Part shown: positions 1 through 12,360 of the stretch, one piece after another
Position numbering within the stretch: position 1 is the first letter of the stretch
Layout of the letters: each line of letters starts with the position of its first letter
Origin: Lycium barbarum
Taxonomy: Eukaryota; Streptophyta; Magnoliopsida; Solanales; Solanaceae
Direction: 5' to 3'
Length of the DNA: 64,000 nucleotides
Assembly (NCBI RefSeq): GCF_019175385.1
Contig: NC_083338.1
Coordinates: 96,406,062 to 96,470,061 of the forward strand
The notes under the pieces: model-generated
Databases searched by the model: none
Told to the model about the DNA's origin: nothing
What the model saw: the letters and a program-made list of their open reading frames with translations, nothing else
Translations under genes and position numbers: made by a program

Positions 1-234
1 TTTTAAATACGGAGCACAAATTACAATGTTATATTAATCGTGTTTTGAACATAGTATCCCATATTGACAAAATCAAGATATATATATATAAAAAAAAAGT
101 GAATCCCATATTAAAAAAATAAAAAATGTCAAAAAAAAAAATGCAGACTTTGTATTCTTAGCAAACACTAATATAATAAAGTTTTAGATACGGAGCACAA
201 ATTACAATGTTATATTAATCGTGTTTTGAACATA

Positions 235-240
<6 letters not shown>

Positions 241-285
<45 letters not shown>
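241..285. repeat. (TA)n microsatellite
   Basis: Uninterrupted TA dinucleotides directly after a copy of the Helitron internal repeat. A second similar run lies at 792-838 and shorter ones near 1727-1755 and 3170-3180, at the same place relative to the internal repeat. Confidence 0.95.
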
Positions 286-379
286 GCATAAAAATAGTGC
301 AAACCCATGCTTCTATATAGTACTAATATATGCATAAAAATAGTGCAAACTAATAATGTCAAAAAAAAAAGTGCACCCC

Positions 380-669
380 ATAAAGGGTGGACCCCATACT
401 AAACAACATCAAGCAATATAAAAAAATAAAAAAAAGTGGAACCCACCATCTCCAAACTCACGGTAAAAAAAAGTGGACCCCATATTAACAAAATCAAGCA
501 ATATATAAAAAAAAAAGTGAACCCATAAAGGGTGGACCCCATACTAAACAACATCAAGCAATATAAAAAAATAAAAAAAAGTGGAACCCACCATCTCCAA
601 ACTCACGGTAAAAAAAAGTGGACCCCATATTAACAAAATCAAGCAATATATAAAAAAAAAAGTGAACCC
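380..669 (+). repeat. 145-bp tandem duplication
   Basis: Two adjoining near-identical copies (380-524 and 525-669), each starting ATAAAGGGTGGACCCCATAC and holding 'cccaccatctccaaactcac'. The period is 145 bases by direct count. It lies in the body of Helitron A and looks recent because I see almost no differences between copies. Confidence 0.9.
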
Positions 670-792
670 CATTTTAAAAAAAAATAATGTAAAAAAATAA
701 ATGTGTAGACTTTGTATTCGTAGTAAACACTAATATAATAAAGTTTTAGATGCAGAGTACAAACTACAATGTTATATTAATCGTGTTTTAAC

Positions 793-826
<34 letters not shown>

Positions 827-1726
827 ATATATATATATGCATAAAAATAGTGCAAATTAATAATGTCCAAAAAAAAAAAAGTGCGCCCCATATTAAAAAA
901 TCAAACAATATTCATGTAATTTCTAAAGTATCTCATTAAGTCAATAATGATGGATTCATTGCCTCGTGCGTATCAATCCATTAGTGGGACAAAATGAAAT
1001 TACTTTTCTTCAAAAGATTAAGTAGTCAAACCATACAATTTTCTTTCTTTTTTTATATTAGCCTGAGATCTAATGTAGATATTAAACTGTTGTATTTGTT
1101 ATTCGACCATGTCATTTATTTGTTATGTTTACTAAAATAAATATACTTAAAATATTTATATTTTAAAATAATATAGAATTTAATTACTTTTTTATTTTTA
1201 TTCTTACTCTAATAAATGTGAAAAGAGATTAATGTCGTAAAAAAAATATATCAAATGGAGATCAAATAATGAATAAGGTAAATTAGTCAAATTATAATTC
1301 TAATCGACGTTTTCTTAAAAACCATCCAAAAGACAACATGACAAGTAAAATGAGCTAAACCGAGAATATTTATCAAAAATTTAAAAATAGTATTTTGTTC
1401 GTTTAAATAGAAAATCAATTTCTACTTTGTTTCGTTTTAAACATGTAAAATTAATTTAATAATTTGAATTAGAATTATCTAAATCAAAATTTGATAAAAA
1501 ATAATAAGTATTTTACACCTTTAAATTAATCGAATTAAAATTGAAAGTATCAACTGATGCTTAAATATTGCTATTGTTTTATCTCAAAGAGAGGAAAATA
1601 GTTTTCTTTTAAACAAGTCTTCTCTTTTAAAAAGTATTAATAAATTTTCGTAGCAAACACGAATAAAATAAAGTTCTAGATACGGAGCACAACTACAATG
1701 TTATATTAATCGTATTTTGAACATAG

Positions 1727-1758
<32 letters not shown>

Positions 1759-1833
1759 CATTATCTAAACACAACTACATATACATAGATACACTATAAT
1801 CCGAAGTGTTGGGCACGGGCATAGGCCATCTAG

Positions 1834-3909
1834 TCTATACTACTTAGAAGAGGGAGTTTGGTCGTCCCTCTTCGTCGTCCGTTGATGGGCCCCATTAAAA
1901 AAAAAAACTTTTGGGCCCTATATTAAACAGGCCCTAAAAAAAAAAATTGTAAAAAAAAAAATTATGGATCCCATATATATTAAACAACAACTAATATTAA
2001 AAATAAATGTGGGCCCCATATTAAATATCAACCAGTGTTATAAAAAAAAAAGTGAATCCCATATTTAAAAAACAAATAATGTTAAAAAAAAAAGTGAGCC
2101 CCATATTAAACACCATGCGTATTCATAGCAAACACTAATATAATAAAGTTTTAGATACGAAGCACAAATTACAATGTTATATCAATCGTGTTTTGAATAT
2201 AGCACATATAAAAAAAAAAAATTTGACCCCATATTAAACAGGCCCATAAAAAAAAACAAAATTGTAAAAAAAATAAATTGTAGGCCCCATATATATTAAA
2301 CAACAACTAATATTAAAAAGAATGTGGGCCCCATATTAAACACCATCCAGTATTAAAAAAAAGGTGGAACCCACCACATCCAAACTCACGGGAAAAAAAA
2401 AGTGAACCCCATATTAACAAAATCAAGTAATATTAAAAAAAAAAAGTGAATCCCATATTAAAAAAACAAACAATGTTAAAAAAATAATTGTGGGCCCCAT
2501 ATTAAATACCGTGCGTATTCGTAGCAACACTAATATAATAAAGTTTTAAATACGGAGCACAAACTACAATGTTATATTAATCGTGTTTTGAACATAGTAT
2601 CCCATATTGACAAAATCAAGCAATATATATATATATATATAAAAATGAATCCCATATTAAAAAAATAAACAATGTAAAAAAAAAGAAGTGCAAACTTTGT
2701 TTTCTTAGCAAACACTAATATAATAAAGTTTTAGATACGGAGCACAAATTACAATGTTATATCAATTGTGTTTTGAACATAGTATATATAAAAAAAAAAA
2801 CAAAATTGGGCCCCATATTAAATAGGTCCATTGAAAAAAATTGTAAAAAAAAAATTGTGGGCCCTATATATATATTAAACAATAACTAATATTAAAAAAA
2901 ATGTGGGCCCCATATTAAACACCATCCAGTATTAAAAAAAAAAGTGAAACCCACCACATCCAAACTCACGGGAAAAAAAAGTGAATCCCATATTAACAAA
3001 ATCAAGCAATATTAAAAAAAATAAAAATTGTGGGCCCCATATTAAACACCGTGCGTATTCGTAGCAAACACTAATATAATAAAATTTTAAATACAGAGCA
3101 CAAATTACAATGTTATATTAATCGTGTTTTGAACATAATATCCCACATTGACAAAATCAAGCAATATATATATATATATAAAATGAATCCCACATTGTGG
3201 GGCCCATATTAAACACCATCCAGTATTAAAAAAAAAAGTGGAACCCACCACATCCAAACTCACGGGAAAAAAAAAGTGAACCCCATATTAACAAAATCAA
3301 GCAATATTGAAAAAAAGAAGTGAATCCCATATTTAAAAAACAAACAATGTTAAAAAAAAATGTGAGCCCCATATTAAACACCATCCGTATTCGTAGCAAA
3401 CACTAATATAATAAAGTTTTAAATACGGAGCACAAACTACAATGTTATATATTAATCGTGTTTTTAACATAGTATCCCATATTGACAAAATCAAGTTATT
3501 ACGTTCACTAAATATATTTAAAATATTTATATTTTAAATAAGATATAATTTAATGCAAAAGATAACATGACAAGTAAAATGAGCTAAACCGAGAATATTT
3601 ACCAATAATTAAAAAATAGTATTTCTTAGTTTAGATAGAAAATAAATTTCTACAACAAGTCTTCTCTTTTAAAAAATATTAATAAATTTACCGATTTTGT
3701 ATTCGTAACAAATATTAATATAATAAAATTTTAGATACGGAGCACAAACTACAATGTTATATTAATCATGTTTTAAACATAACATATACTCTCTCTCTAT
3801 ATATGTATATATATATATATAATCACTATTCAAAGACAACTACATACACATAGATGCACGATAATCTAAAATGTTAGGCCTGTGCGCAGCACGGGCATAA
3901 ACCGTCTAG
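1834..3909 (+). mobile_element. Helitron B (non-autonomous), complete
   Basis: It begins TCTATACTACTTAGAAGAGG directly after the CTAG of Helitron A, as expected for a Helitron 5' end (TC), and finishes with the hairpin GCCTGTGC-GCA-GCACGGGC and CTAG at 3906-3909. The element has no terminal inverted repeats, no target duplication and no ORF of note. Its body carries the ten-copy repeat and many GGGCCCCATATTAAA modules. Joining head to tail with Helitron A means its insertion site cannot be read as a simple A/T dinucleotide on the left; T follows on the right. An array made by rolling-circle read-through, or insertion of one beside the other, both fit. Confidence 0.7.
3878..3909 (+). other. 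Helitron 3' terminator hairpin plus CTAG
   Basis: GCCTGTGC pairs with GCACGGGC around a GCA loop (eight pairs, one of them G-T), followed eleven bases later by CTAG. In Helitrons this hairpin and CTRR mark the stop point of rolling-circle transposition. Confidence 0.75.
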
Positions 3910-4346
3910 TATAGATATATAAGCGCGAATCCGAGGTTTTGGTCGTCTGCACGGGGGTGCATATGACATTTCCTGAGTTGCTCTTTGTCTTGAGTTACGA
4001 GGCAAATGCAACAGCCTTTTGATTTCTACATTTAATGAATGACACGTCTTGTACTAATTTCAATATTTGTGTTGTTTCTCCATTATTATATGTTGCTTTT
4101 GATTTGTTCAATATTGCCACGTGTTGTATGATTCTAATATCGTTGTTGCTCTATTATTATGTTGCTTTAGTTTCTTAAAGATTGCTTCACTTTTTGTTTT
4201 TTAATTAATTCATCTGCTATTTTATATTCATATTAAAGCCTCCATTAACTTAAATTCGGCCCACGTAAAGCTTACTTAAGGGGAAATAGCTTATTTTTTC
4301 ATATTCAGAGTTCGGACCTGACACCTCCGATTAAAGATGCAGAAAT

Positions 4347-4934
4347 TAAGGGTGGGCATGGTACGGTATATATCGATCACCATACTGAAATTTTTTATAC
4401 CGCGATTTCAGTATTATGGTTTAGTACGGTAATTGGTATGCAATTCTAAAATTTTTGGTATTTATAAAGAAAATACCGAAATATCAAATATCGTACGAAG
4501 TATATAAGTTACATATACAATTCATATATATTAGTATTGCAATAAACTATTATTACTATAAAATTAATTGTTTAGACAATGAACTTTTGACTAATCTATG
4601 TTGATTGAAATGTCATTTTTGTGTAATTGTTTCACAACTAGGATTACTTGTATTTTCTTTTGAATATTTTTACATGTGTATGGTGTTAGTGCGATATAAT
4701 TGAGACGTTTCTTGAATAGCGAAGGCATAAGTTTTTATTATATGAGTATTTGTAACTCGAAGTCGAACAAACTATCGAACCGATTTACCGTACCGAAAAA
4801 TACTAAAAACGAATTCAAATATATCGAACCATACCCAATTAATTCGATATAATAATGGTATAATATTTTTAAAAATCGAAATTACCGTACCGAAATTTCA
4901 AGTACCGTACCATACAATATCATGCCCACCTCTA
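4347..4934. mobile_element. hAT-like MITE, 588 bp
   Basis: The left end reads TAAGGGTGGGCATGGTACGG and the right end, on the other strand, TAGAGGTGGGCATGATATTG. Both continue into GGTACGGTA and runs of ACCG. The 8-bp flanks GCAGAAAT and TCAGAGAT match at six of eight positions, as expected for an old hAT target duplication. There is no ORF, so it is non-autonomous. Confidence 0.7.
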
Positions 4935-5289
4935 TCAGAGATCCTATTCATCCCTCCACTAGCCCATAATCTTTGCTATGACACAATTTGGCAAATAAGC
5001 CACTCGCATCGCATGTACCTGATATTTCTCTAATTTGACTAGAGGTGATTCTTAAAGGTTCGACACATTAAAAAAGTCAATTAGTAATATTAATTAAGTG
5101 AGTTATTTCACTTAAAGATCATTTATCTCTCTTCAAATACATCTTAGATTTTTGTTTAATCATTTACTAGACAAGGGAATTTTTCTTTAAAAGAATAATA
5201 CTTTCTTGGTTTATTTTCGGCCAAATTTTAAAAGCTAAAACTTCACGTAGAAATGAACAGAGAGAGTAGCTTTGGAGTTTGTAGAAAAA

Positions 5290-5403
5290 AAGTATTTGAG
5301 GAATAAGTATCGGCTAACTCTTTGTCAGTGACTGCGGTAATACATAGAATGCAAGCGTTATTCGAAATGATTGGACGTGAAGTATTTGTAGGTCGCTTTT
5401 TAA
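5290..5403 (+). pseudogene. Plastid 16S rRNA fragment (nuclear plastid DNA), decayed
   Basis: The stretch holds the 16S 530-loop region in sense orientation: 'gaggaataagtatcggcta', 'actgcggtaata' (normally GCCGCGGTAA) and 'gcaagcgttattcgaaatga' (normally ..ATCCGGAATGA). It follows the plastid 16S sequence over about 114 bases with many changes, mostly C-to-T and G-to-A, as expected of methylated nuclear DNA. It is too short and damaged to be functional. A mitochondrial 18S source is less likely by sequence but was not tested by alignment. Confidence 0.75.
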
Positions 5404-5881
5404 TTATCGAATTACTCTTTCAATAATTTGATACACAAAGAACGGGAAAAACATAAAAAGTAATTACAAATTTACACTCTCAATTTCAGAATAAGTGGTG
5501 TTTTTAACTTAAGCACACCTCTTAAGAAAACTACTAATTCCTAGAAAGTAAAATTTATTTTTACTAACTTACCCTTAATAAACACCTTGAAAATGACGTA
5601 CAATTCCCTTTATTTAAATAAGGGTAATATTGAAAGAACATCATTAATGCCTTCTTGATTATATAAAAAATCACTTGTTTTGAAATAAAATGAAAAGGTA
5701 AAAACATTTTGAAATAGAGGAAGTAATTTCTAATATAAGTTTTGGGCCCGGGCTTAGAACGGGCCAAATGCCACTGGTTGATATGAAGATAGATTTACAG
5801 TCAAAAGTGTTTAAAATCTTCAAAGCAATTTAGCTTGTGACTATATAGAGCTTTTACTCAAAGATGAATTAGAAAAGACTA
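5404..5881. other. Unassigned A+T-rich sequence
   Basis: I recognise no gene here. Apart from the possible Helitron C terminus at 5740-5777 it is plain A+T-rich DNA. Confidence 0.5.
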
Positions 5882-6157
5882 AGAGCCTGTTTGGATGGGC
5901 TTATGTCTATAAGCTGCAAACAGCTTATAAGCTAAAAAAAATAAGTTGGGGTAGTCTAACTTATTTTTTTTTGGCTTATAAGCTGAAAACAACTTATAAG
6001 CTGCTTTAGATAAGTTAAGTCAAATGGGCTCAATTATTTTTTTGAGCTTATTTTAAGCACAAAATGACTTTAAGCTGACCAGCCAAACACTTAAAAAAGC
6101 TGAAAACAGCTTATAAGCAACTTATAAGCAAATTATAAGTCAATCCAAACGGGCTCT
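5882..6157. mobile_element. hAT-type MITE, 276 bp
   Basis: The ends are inverted copies: AGAGCCTGTTTGGATGGGCT on the left and AGAGCCCGTTTGGATTGACT on the right strand. The interior is a string of 'cagcttataagc' inverted motifs, typical of a common plant MITE type. The flanking 8-mers (AAAAGACT, AAGGGTCT) match at only five of eight positions, so the duplication is degenerate. Confidence 0.8.
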
Positions 6158-6850
6158 AAGGGTCTTTTCAAACAAACCATACCATAATTGGAGTGGCATC
6201 CTTTTCTCTTAGCCTCCTTTCATTCTGCAAGCACGAGATCGAGAGTGAATTTTAGTTGGTTTCCTAATGATGAAACCATCCTTTACCAGTTTCCTTATGT
6301 TTTGCCCTGCATCTATTCTTCGAAAAAGTACAAATAAAACTAGAACGCAAAGAACTGTTCAATAAACATTTTATGAGTATCACATTAGAGAAAGCTCCTA
6401 TAGTTTTTATGATAATATGCTCTAAAAATTGTACCCAACAATCTAGAGGGCAAAACTATCACATAAGTTCTTTCAAGCAAAAATTCCTATCTAGTCATAA
6501 TACACTATCAGTAGATAATCAAATGAAATATCAAGGGAAACAAAACTGGAATAACTAAGAATCAAATTTTTATGCTAATGACATTATTCAGTACACTAAA
6601 CAAGTCGTCATATTTAAAAAAAAAAAAAAACTATCAAAAAGGTTCTTTTGAGCTATAATTCTCATAAAATCAGAACACATATTCATTAGAGAACTCAATG
6701 GCATATCAATGGGAACATTGTTGGGAGGACTGAGCATCAATCTTAACACACTAACATTTTCAGTCCTAACTATGCCTATTTGAGCGAGGCAAAGCTTGGT
6801 TAGTCCTAAGCCCATTCGTTTGATGGTGATTTGGTGCATATCCGGGTTGT
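6158..6850. other. Unassigned intergenic sequence
   Basis: There is no recognisable coding region, RNA gene or repeat. The short ORFs are what A+T-rich random sequence gives. Confidence 0.5.
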
Positions 6851-8904
6851 TAGGTTGTTACGGTTCGCTTTTACGCGGGTAAGGCATAAAAGTTATTATG
6901 AGGTTGTTGGTACTCTAATTGGATTTTAGTATTTTTAGAGTCGTCACCTAATTTATTAACGGAAAACTAGGAAAACTGGGTAAAAAATTTTTCAAGCAAT
7001 AGAGAAATCTTTTGGTACCAAAGTTCGAGGTAAGGGTTCTGGTGATCTCCTAGGGAAGGTTTTATGCACTCTAGTATTAAAGATCCGTAGAATACACTTG
7101 ACCTACGAGCTTCAATTTGTGATTTAACTGTATTTTTTTTTTTAAAAGTGTTTGGCTTTTCGCAAAATGTCATTTTATCCATATCATAACTTTAGGAAAA
7201 AATTTGGCAAAAAATCCCCTTTATAAAGTGGTTTTGGTTCGAAAAATCCGCGTAAATGTTCAACTCACTTTGTTGCCGGACTAGGACACACTCGGGATTT
7301 CTTCCGATTAGAGTCGCTACTATTCTAGTCCTAATAAAATGGGTTTAGTACATACGGGTTTTTATTTATGTATAAGAAAATATGGAGTATTCTCCTATAT
7401 TTATACATATATGTATATATATATGTAAGAAAAAAAGGAAAGTTTTATTAAGTTCAAATTTTATCATTTTTGAAGCCCATAAGATCAAATCATATTCCAA
7501 GCCCAAAGTCCATCACACTTCAATCTTGGTCCAAGTATATTTCCCTTTATTTTCAGTCCATTTGGTTTTTGGGCTTCCAGGCCCAAATCAGTAACCATTT
7601 CATCAGATTTTGCCAAAGTTCAGATCCCATTTCCAGCTTTAAAAATGTGCAAATCTCTTATCTCTCCGCAAATTGAATCCGGGTTCAAAAACGGTTCTTA
7701 AGTTTTGTAAAAAGACTTATTACAACCCAGTTTCAGTTTCAAGAGAATATCAAGCAGGTTGTCCTTTTAAATCACGGATAATAGCCAAAAATTTCATTAC
7801 TTAGCCATTTTGAAAAAAAACCATTAGACGTGGTTCGTTTTTTTTTTTTTTGAACTTAACCAAAAGCCCATTTTTTCATTTTTTTTTGCACAACTAACTG
7901 TGTCATTAAACCAATTTGAAAAATTTAAGATCAAGCTAAGTTTTGACTTGTCCTGCAAAAGTTGATCATTATCCCAGTTTTAAAAAAAGGTTTAGCGACT
8001 TCCTAAAATACTATGCATTTTCCTAAGTTCTATGCATGAGGGTTTCATTATTTACATGTTTGTTACATATACAACATATATATATGTCAAATAAAAATAG
8101 AGAGGAGAAGAAAAGTAAATCTTTAAACTGATGGGCCTACCCAAGCCCATTAGTGCCATTTTCATTCATTGGCTGGGCCTTCTAACACGAATATTTGCTT
8201 CCCTTTCCATTCTTTAACGGACTTGATCAAAGAGAGGGCGGTTGGGCCTTAGGCCCAACAAGTCTTGATGCAAGAGATGGCCAGAATGGCCCAGAATTAG
8301 TTCCCATGAAGCACATAAGAAGACTAGGATTAGTATTTGTCTAAGTATGGATACTAAGTCATAAACAATTTACATTCAAGCCAAAAAAGTACATAAGTTA
8401 AGCAAGTAAACCATTAAGGGATAACATAGTTTTTTTAGATGAAACAGCATAAGGCCTAAAATGATAAAAAAAATAATCCCAAAGCCTACATGGGGCACTT
8501 AACCAGATTCAGAAAGAAAAAACATTCAGCCCAAGTACAAAATTTGTTTAATATGCTAGAGGAGGCCCAATCATTAAATAAACACAGTCGGCCCAAGAGA
8601 CTAAACTGACACAATGTGGGCTCATGTTCCTAAATGATGGGAATGATATACCTTAAGTATACTGAATATATCCACTCCTATACACCTGTGAGGGTATAGA
8701 GGTGAATATGCTTTGTATGCCTTGGTATATCACCTGGTATATGGGGAAGAAAACTAACATATTCAGAGCCCAAAACTGAAGGATAATAAAACAGACATAT
8801 AATGTTATCTCTTTAAGCAAAAAATGAACAATGCCAATCAAATAAACATACATCACCCCTAGCTAACATGCCATGGATTTACACACCCATAGAGAGACTA
8901 GTAT

Positions 8905-11900
8905 TGTTATATCCCGTATTTTTGAACCTCGGAGCATCTGCTGGGGTGGGTCCCACATACCGAGATTTTTTTTGGAACATCTGAAAAGTCATATGAATCA
9001 CATATGTAAAGTTAAACACAACTCATGAAGTACCTTTGGACCAAATCAAAGTGGAAACCCTCCAAACGAATATTTTTAAGAAAACGTTTTCGGGTGACCT
9101 GACTTTGGGGGGCAAACACTGTATTGTAAGTTTGGAATTTCGAAAATACCTTGAAATAGAAGTTGTAGATAATTGAATTAGATTTCCATCCATAGGTCGT
9201 GGGTTCCCAGGTGACGTCGGTACAAGGAGATATGAACGTTTTAAGGTCGAAAGGTCAGTGGGCTAGGCCCAACTCGGGACCAACCGAGTTGGCCCAAAAA
9301 AATGAAAAACAAATTCAGGCCCAAGTGAGGAGCCATTCGGCCATGGTCCATAAAAAGGATCCAAGCCCATGGAATTAAGTCATGTGGTCAATGAATAAAA
9401 GACCACTTAATCATCCAAATTCCATAGAACTTTCAAGAGAAAGAATAGGAGGAAAAACAAGAGAAAAATAAGAACAAAAAGAGGGCATTTCGGGTTTGGC
9501 CATAGAAAAATCACCCCTCAAAATCTTGCCTCTAAAATTATTTTCTTGTTGAATTCCTACTAAATTAAGTGTCCTCTACAACTTGGTGTAATTGTTTTGG
9601 AAGAAGGAGCACTTATTTCTTCAAGTTGACAACTTGTTCAAGTGAAGAAGTTTGTAGAAAAAGGTAAGAATCAATTCCTTTTTCTTTTGTTATGAAGGTT
9701 TGTTTATGTTGTGGTATGTGGAAATGAGTAGAAATTATGAAAATAAGGAAGTTTGCAAAGTGGGTATGTATATATATATATGTAGCCATGGGTGTATATA
9801 TGTTGTATACATATATGAGTTGAATTTTATGTTGCATTCTAGTTGTGGTTATGATGGAAATTATATTGGGAATGAAAGTTGAATGAATTTTGGTTGAAGT
9901 TGGAATGTAGATGATTATGTCACTTTAGAATAATTTTGTGATATTATGGAAATGAAGTTGTTAAGATGTGAATTATGATTATGGTTGATGAATTTGGAAG
10001 TTGGAAACTTGTTATGAAGTTGTATGCCAAAGATTTGATGTTTTGCATAAGTTATGATTTTGGCGGAAGATTGTATATCATGTATATCGAGTGTATATCT
10101 TAAGGAAAACGATATGAAATGTTTCTAGAACTATATGGTGATGATCATGATGGTTGTTGAATATGAAATTATTGATCTTAGTTGAAAGTTGGGTTGAATT
10201 GAAGATTATGTCAACTTGTGAGAAAAATGACTAGTTGAAGGATATTTGTGTTTTTAATGTTCATTGTTGATATTGTTGTTGTCGTTTGGGTTGTTGTTGA
10301 TGATTTATAGCCGAGTTGAATTCTCGGGGTGTCATATGTATAGGGGAAGTGCTGCCGAAATTTCGGTAGCCAAATATGCTTAAAGTTGAAATAATGGCAT
10401 TAATAATTCACAATTGGTAAACTTGACCAATTGCAGTTTTTCGACGAAACGGGAAGTGAGTTTGGAAAGGCTTAAGGAGCGCGAAAGGTATGTAAAGCAA
10501 ACCCAATTCTTCCCTCGGCATGCCCTTAGTGTGTTAGGGTCGGATCCGGGCCTCGAAGGACCTCTTGGCCCTCGGAATCCGCAAGACAAAATTTCAGTTT
10601 TTCCTTCAGTAGAATTGAACCTCTTTGCTACGCTTTTTCTGAAATTATGCAAACTTGCTCTAAATTATTCAGAAAGTCATAGAATGTCTGTATAACCTCT
10701 TTAGGTGACACTATATGCTTAGAGGGCACAATTTGAGCCCGCCGCCTTATTTGTCCCGAGGCGGGCCCACTATTTACGGTTTTGCCCCTAATACGCTAAA
10801 GCTTCCTTTTTAAGCGATTTTTGAAAGAAATGTTTTAATTACCCTACTAATCGCTTAACGGATATTATTTTAAATATTCTATTAAATCTTATAAATTATT
10901 TTGACACTCGGAATGACTTCGGGAAAGTTAGACTTCTGTAATTTATTATGATATCTGGAATACATTTATTATGATTCCGTCCGACTCCATTTGATTTGTT
11001 TGTCTTTGCTACGCCTCATCGAGTCTTTGAAAATACTTACGATATTTTTAAATTGCATTAGTCTCTCACTACTCCATTCGTGGATGTCCCAATGTTTCCC
11101 ACACTGAGCCCGGGCCAGGATATGTTGTCAAGCGTAATTCTCTGCATTGTTCGCCGCGTCCCGGTGTGAGGGGGCAGGTATACGCGTACATGGGTCTGTG
11201 GAGTATGATGTGCCATGTCCGCCTATTCTGATCTGATCTGTATGGCCATTTTGATATGACATTATATGATACGGGGCCACGCCCCTTTTTCTGATTCCTC
11301 TGTATAGTGGCACCAGCGTCGGGAGGGTGGCCACATTCTGTCTGCCGTGTCCCGTGTCAGGGACCGGATATGATATGATATGACATATGTTTCTGTACGC
11401 ATTCTGTCTGTTTTGGAAATATTCATTTGACACTCTGGATTCTGTACTCATTTTCTGTAACCATTATGATTTGACTTCTGTGATTCCGCTTTACATATTC
11501 AGTACATATTTCGTACTGACCCCCTTTCTTCGGGGGCTGCGTTTTCATGCCGCGCGGGTACAGACGACAGGTTTGCTGATCCGCACGTTTAGGATCCCAT
11601 TTCTGCTATTTTGGGGCGCTCTCTTCTACAGAGCCCATCTTTTGGTACAGTCTGTCACTGCTATCTGGATATGTACTTTGTTCAGGGTATGACGGGGCCC
11701 TGTCCCGTCTTATGATTATGATATGTTCTGTAGAGGTCTGTGGATACATCTGTGTGGGTTCTGTACATATGTTTGGGATATTCTGTTCTGTGATGGCCTT
11801 ATCGGCCTATGTGTGCCAAGTCTGCTTTTCTGCTAAATTCTGTAGCGACCACTATTATTATTATTATATTATTATTCTGTTAATAAGCTAATTTGGGGTA

Positions 11901-11942
11901 TCGGGTACGTATAGGTGCCCAGCTCGGGGTTGGGTCGTGACA
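8905..11942 (+). mobile_element. Gypsy-type solo LTR, 3038 bp
   Basis: It starts TGTTATATCCCG and ends GGGTCGTGACA, with perfect 5-bp duplications AGTAT at 8900-8904 and 11943-11947. It belongs to the same family as the minus-strand solo LTR at 35274-38175: both have the near-palindrome around GCCGAAATTTCGG and adjacent CCGAG..CTCGG arms. No internal coding region is present. Orientation follows the Del-like convention of LTRs ending GTCGTGACA. It lies within the older solo LTR 6856-16092. Confidence 0.88.
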
Positions 11943-12267
11943 AGTATAGCCCAAAAGGGAAAGCTTTCACCTTCTTGTTCTTGATGCCACACAAGATCTA
12001 AGGGGTTTCCAGGAACCCCAGGCATGGTGACACCAGGGAAGGCTTAAGCTTCATCCCTAAGTGCTATTTTGCCTCTCCACTTATGTGTTAGGCTCATAGT
12101 ATTATGGGAGATGAAGTGTATATATAATGGTGACAACAAACAACCCCTAATCAAGATATCTAGGTATAGATCTAACCAATTTGGTTATCTTAATATTGAC
12201 ATCAATATCCTATTGAATTCAACATGACTAATGAGATGCTTAAGTAATTATATTACACAATAAAGAC

Positions 12268-12326
12268 TCCGGCTTATCACCGGCAGTCTGTTCAGGGTTC
12301 CAAACTCAGCGATGACAACTAAACAC

Positions 12327-12360
<34 letters not shown>

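Larger units (their letters stand above)
1..1833 (+). mobile_element. Helitron A, 3' part (non-autonomous)
   Basis: No coding capacity is visible. The body is A+T-rich and made of repeats shared with the next element. The last 90 bases resemble the end of Helitron B: an 'acatagatacac' stretch, then GCACGGGCATAGGCC and a final CTAG at 1830-1833. Helitrons of plants are known to end in CTRR just after a short GC-rich hairpin. Here the left arm of the hairpin is eroded, so the call leans on similarity to Helitron B. The 5' end lies outside the window. No Rep/helicase is seen, so any movement would have needed an autonomous partner. Confidence 0.6.
1..3790 (+). repeat. Ten-copy interspersed repeat of about 60-90 bp inside Helitrons A and B
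   Basis: A conserved unit containing TACGGAGCACAAATTACAAT followed by 'gttatattaatcgtgtttt' recurs near 1, 180, 745, 1680, 2150, 2550, 2735, 3090, 3420 and 3735, always on the plus strand. Most copies are preceded by 'gcaaacactaatataataaa'. Between copies are A-tracts alternating with modules of the form GTGGGCCCCATATTAAA. Copies are strongly alike and evenly oriented, which suggests amplification within the element, not independent insertions. Confidence 0.85.
3910..5777 (+). mobile_element. Possible third Helitron (C), degenerate
   Basis: The right end near 5740-5777 has GGGCCCGGGCTTAGAACGGGCC-like paired arms (split here by mismatches) and CTGG at 5774-5777, fitting CTRR, with T following. 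The left end abuts the CTAG of Helitron B and shares 'ttttggtcgtc' with the start of Helitron B, but its first bases are TA instead of TC. If real, it contains a hAT-like MITE and a plastid 16S fragment. The left end is weak and the element could simply be unrelated old sequence. Confidence 0.35.

Noticed and set aside
1..3900. Regularly spaced direct repeats that could suggest a CRISPR array
   Set aside because: Units are long, A+T-rich, unevenly spaced and set in a plant Helitron; spacers are themselves repeats.
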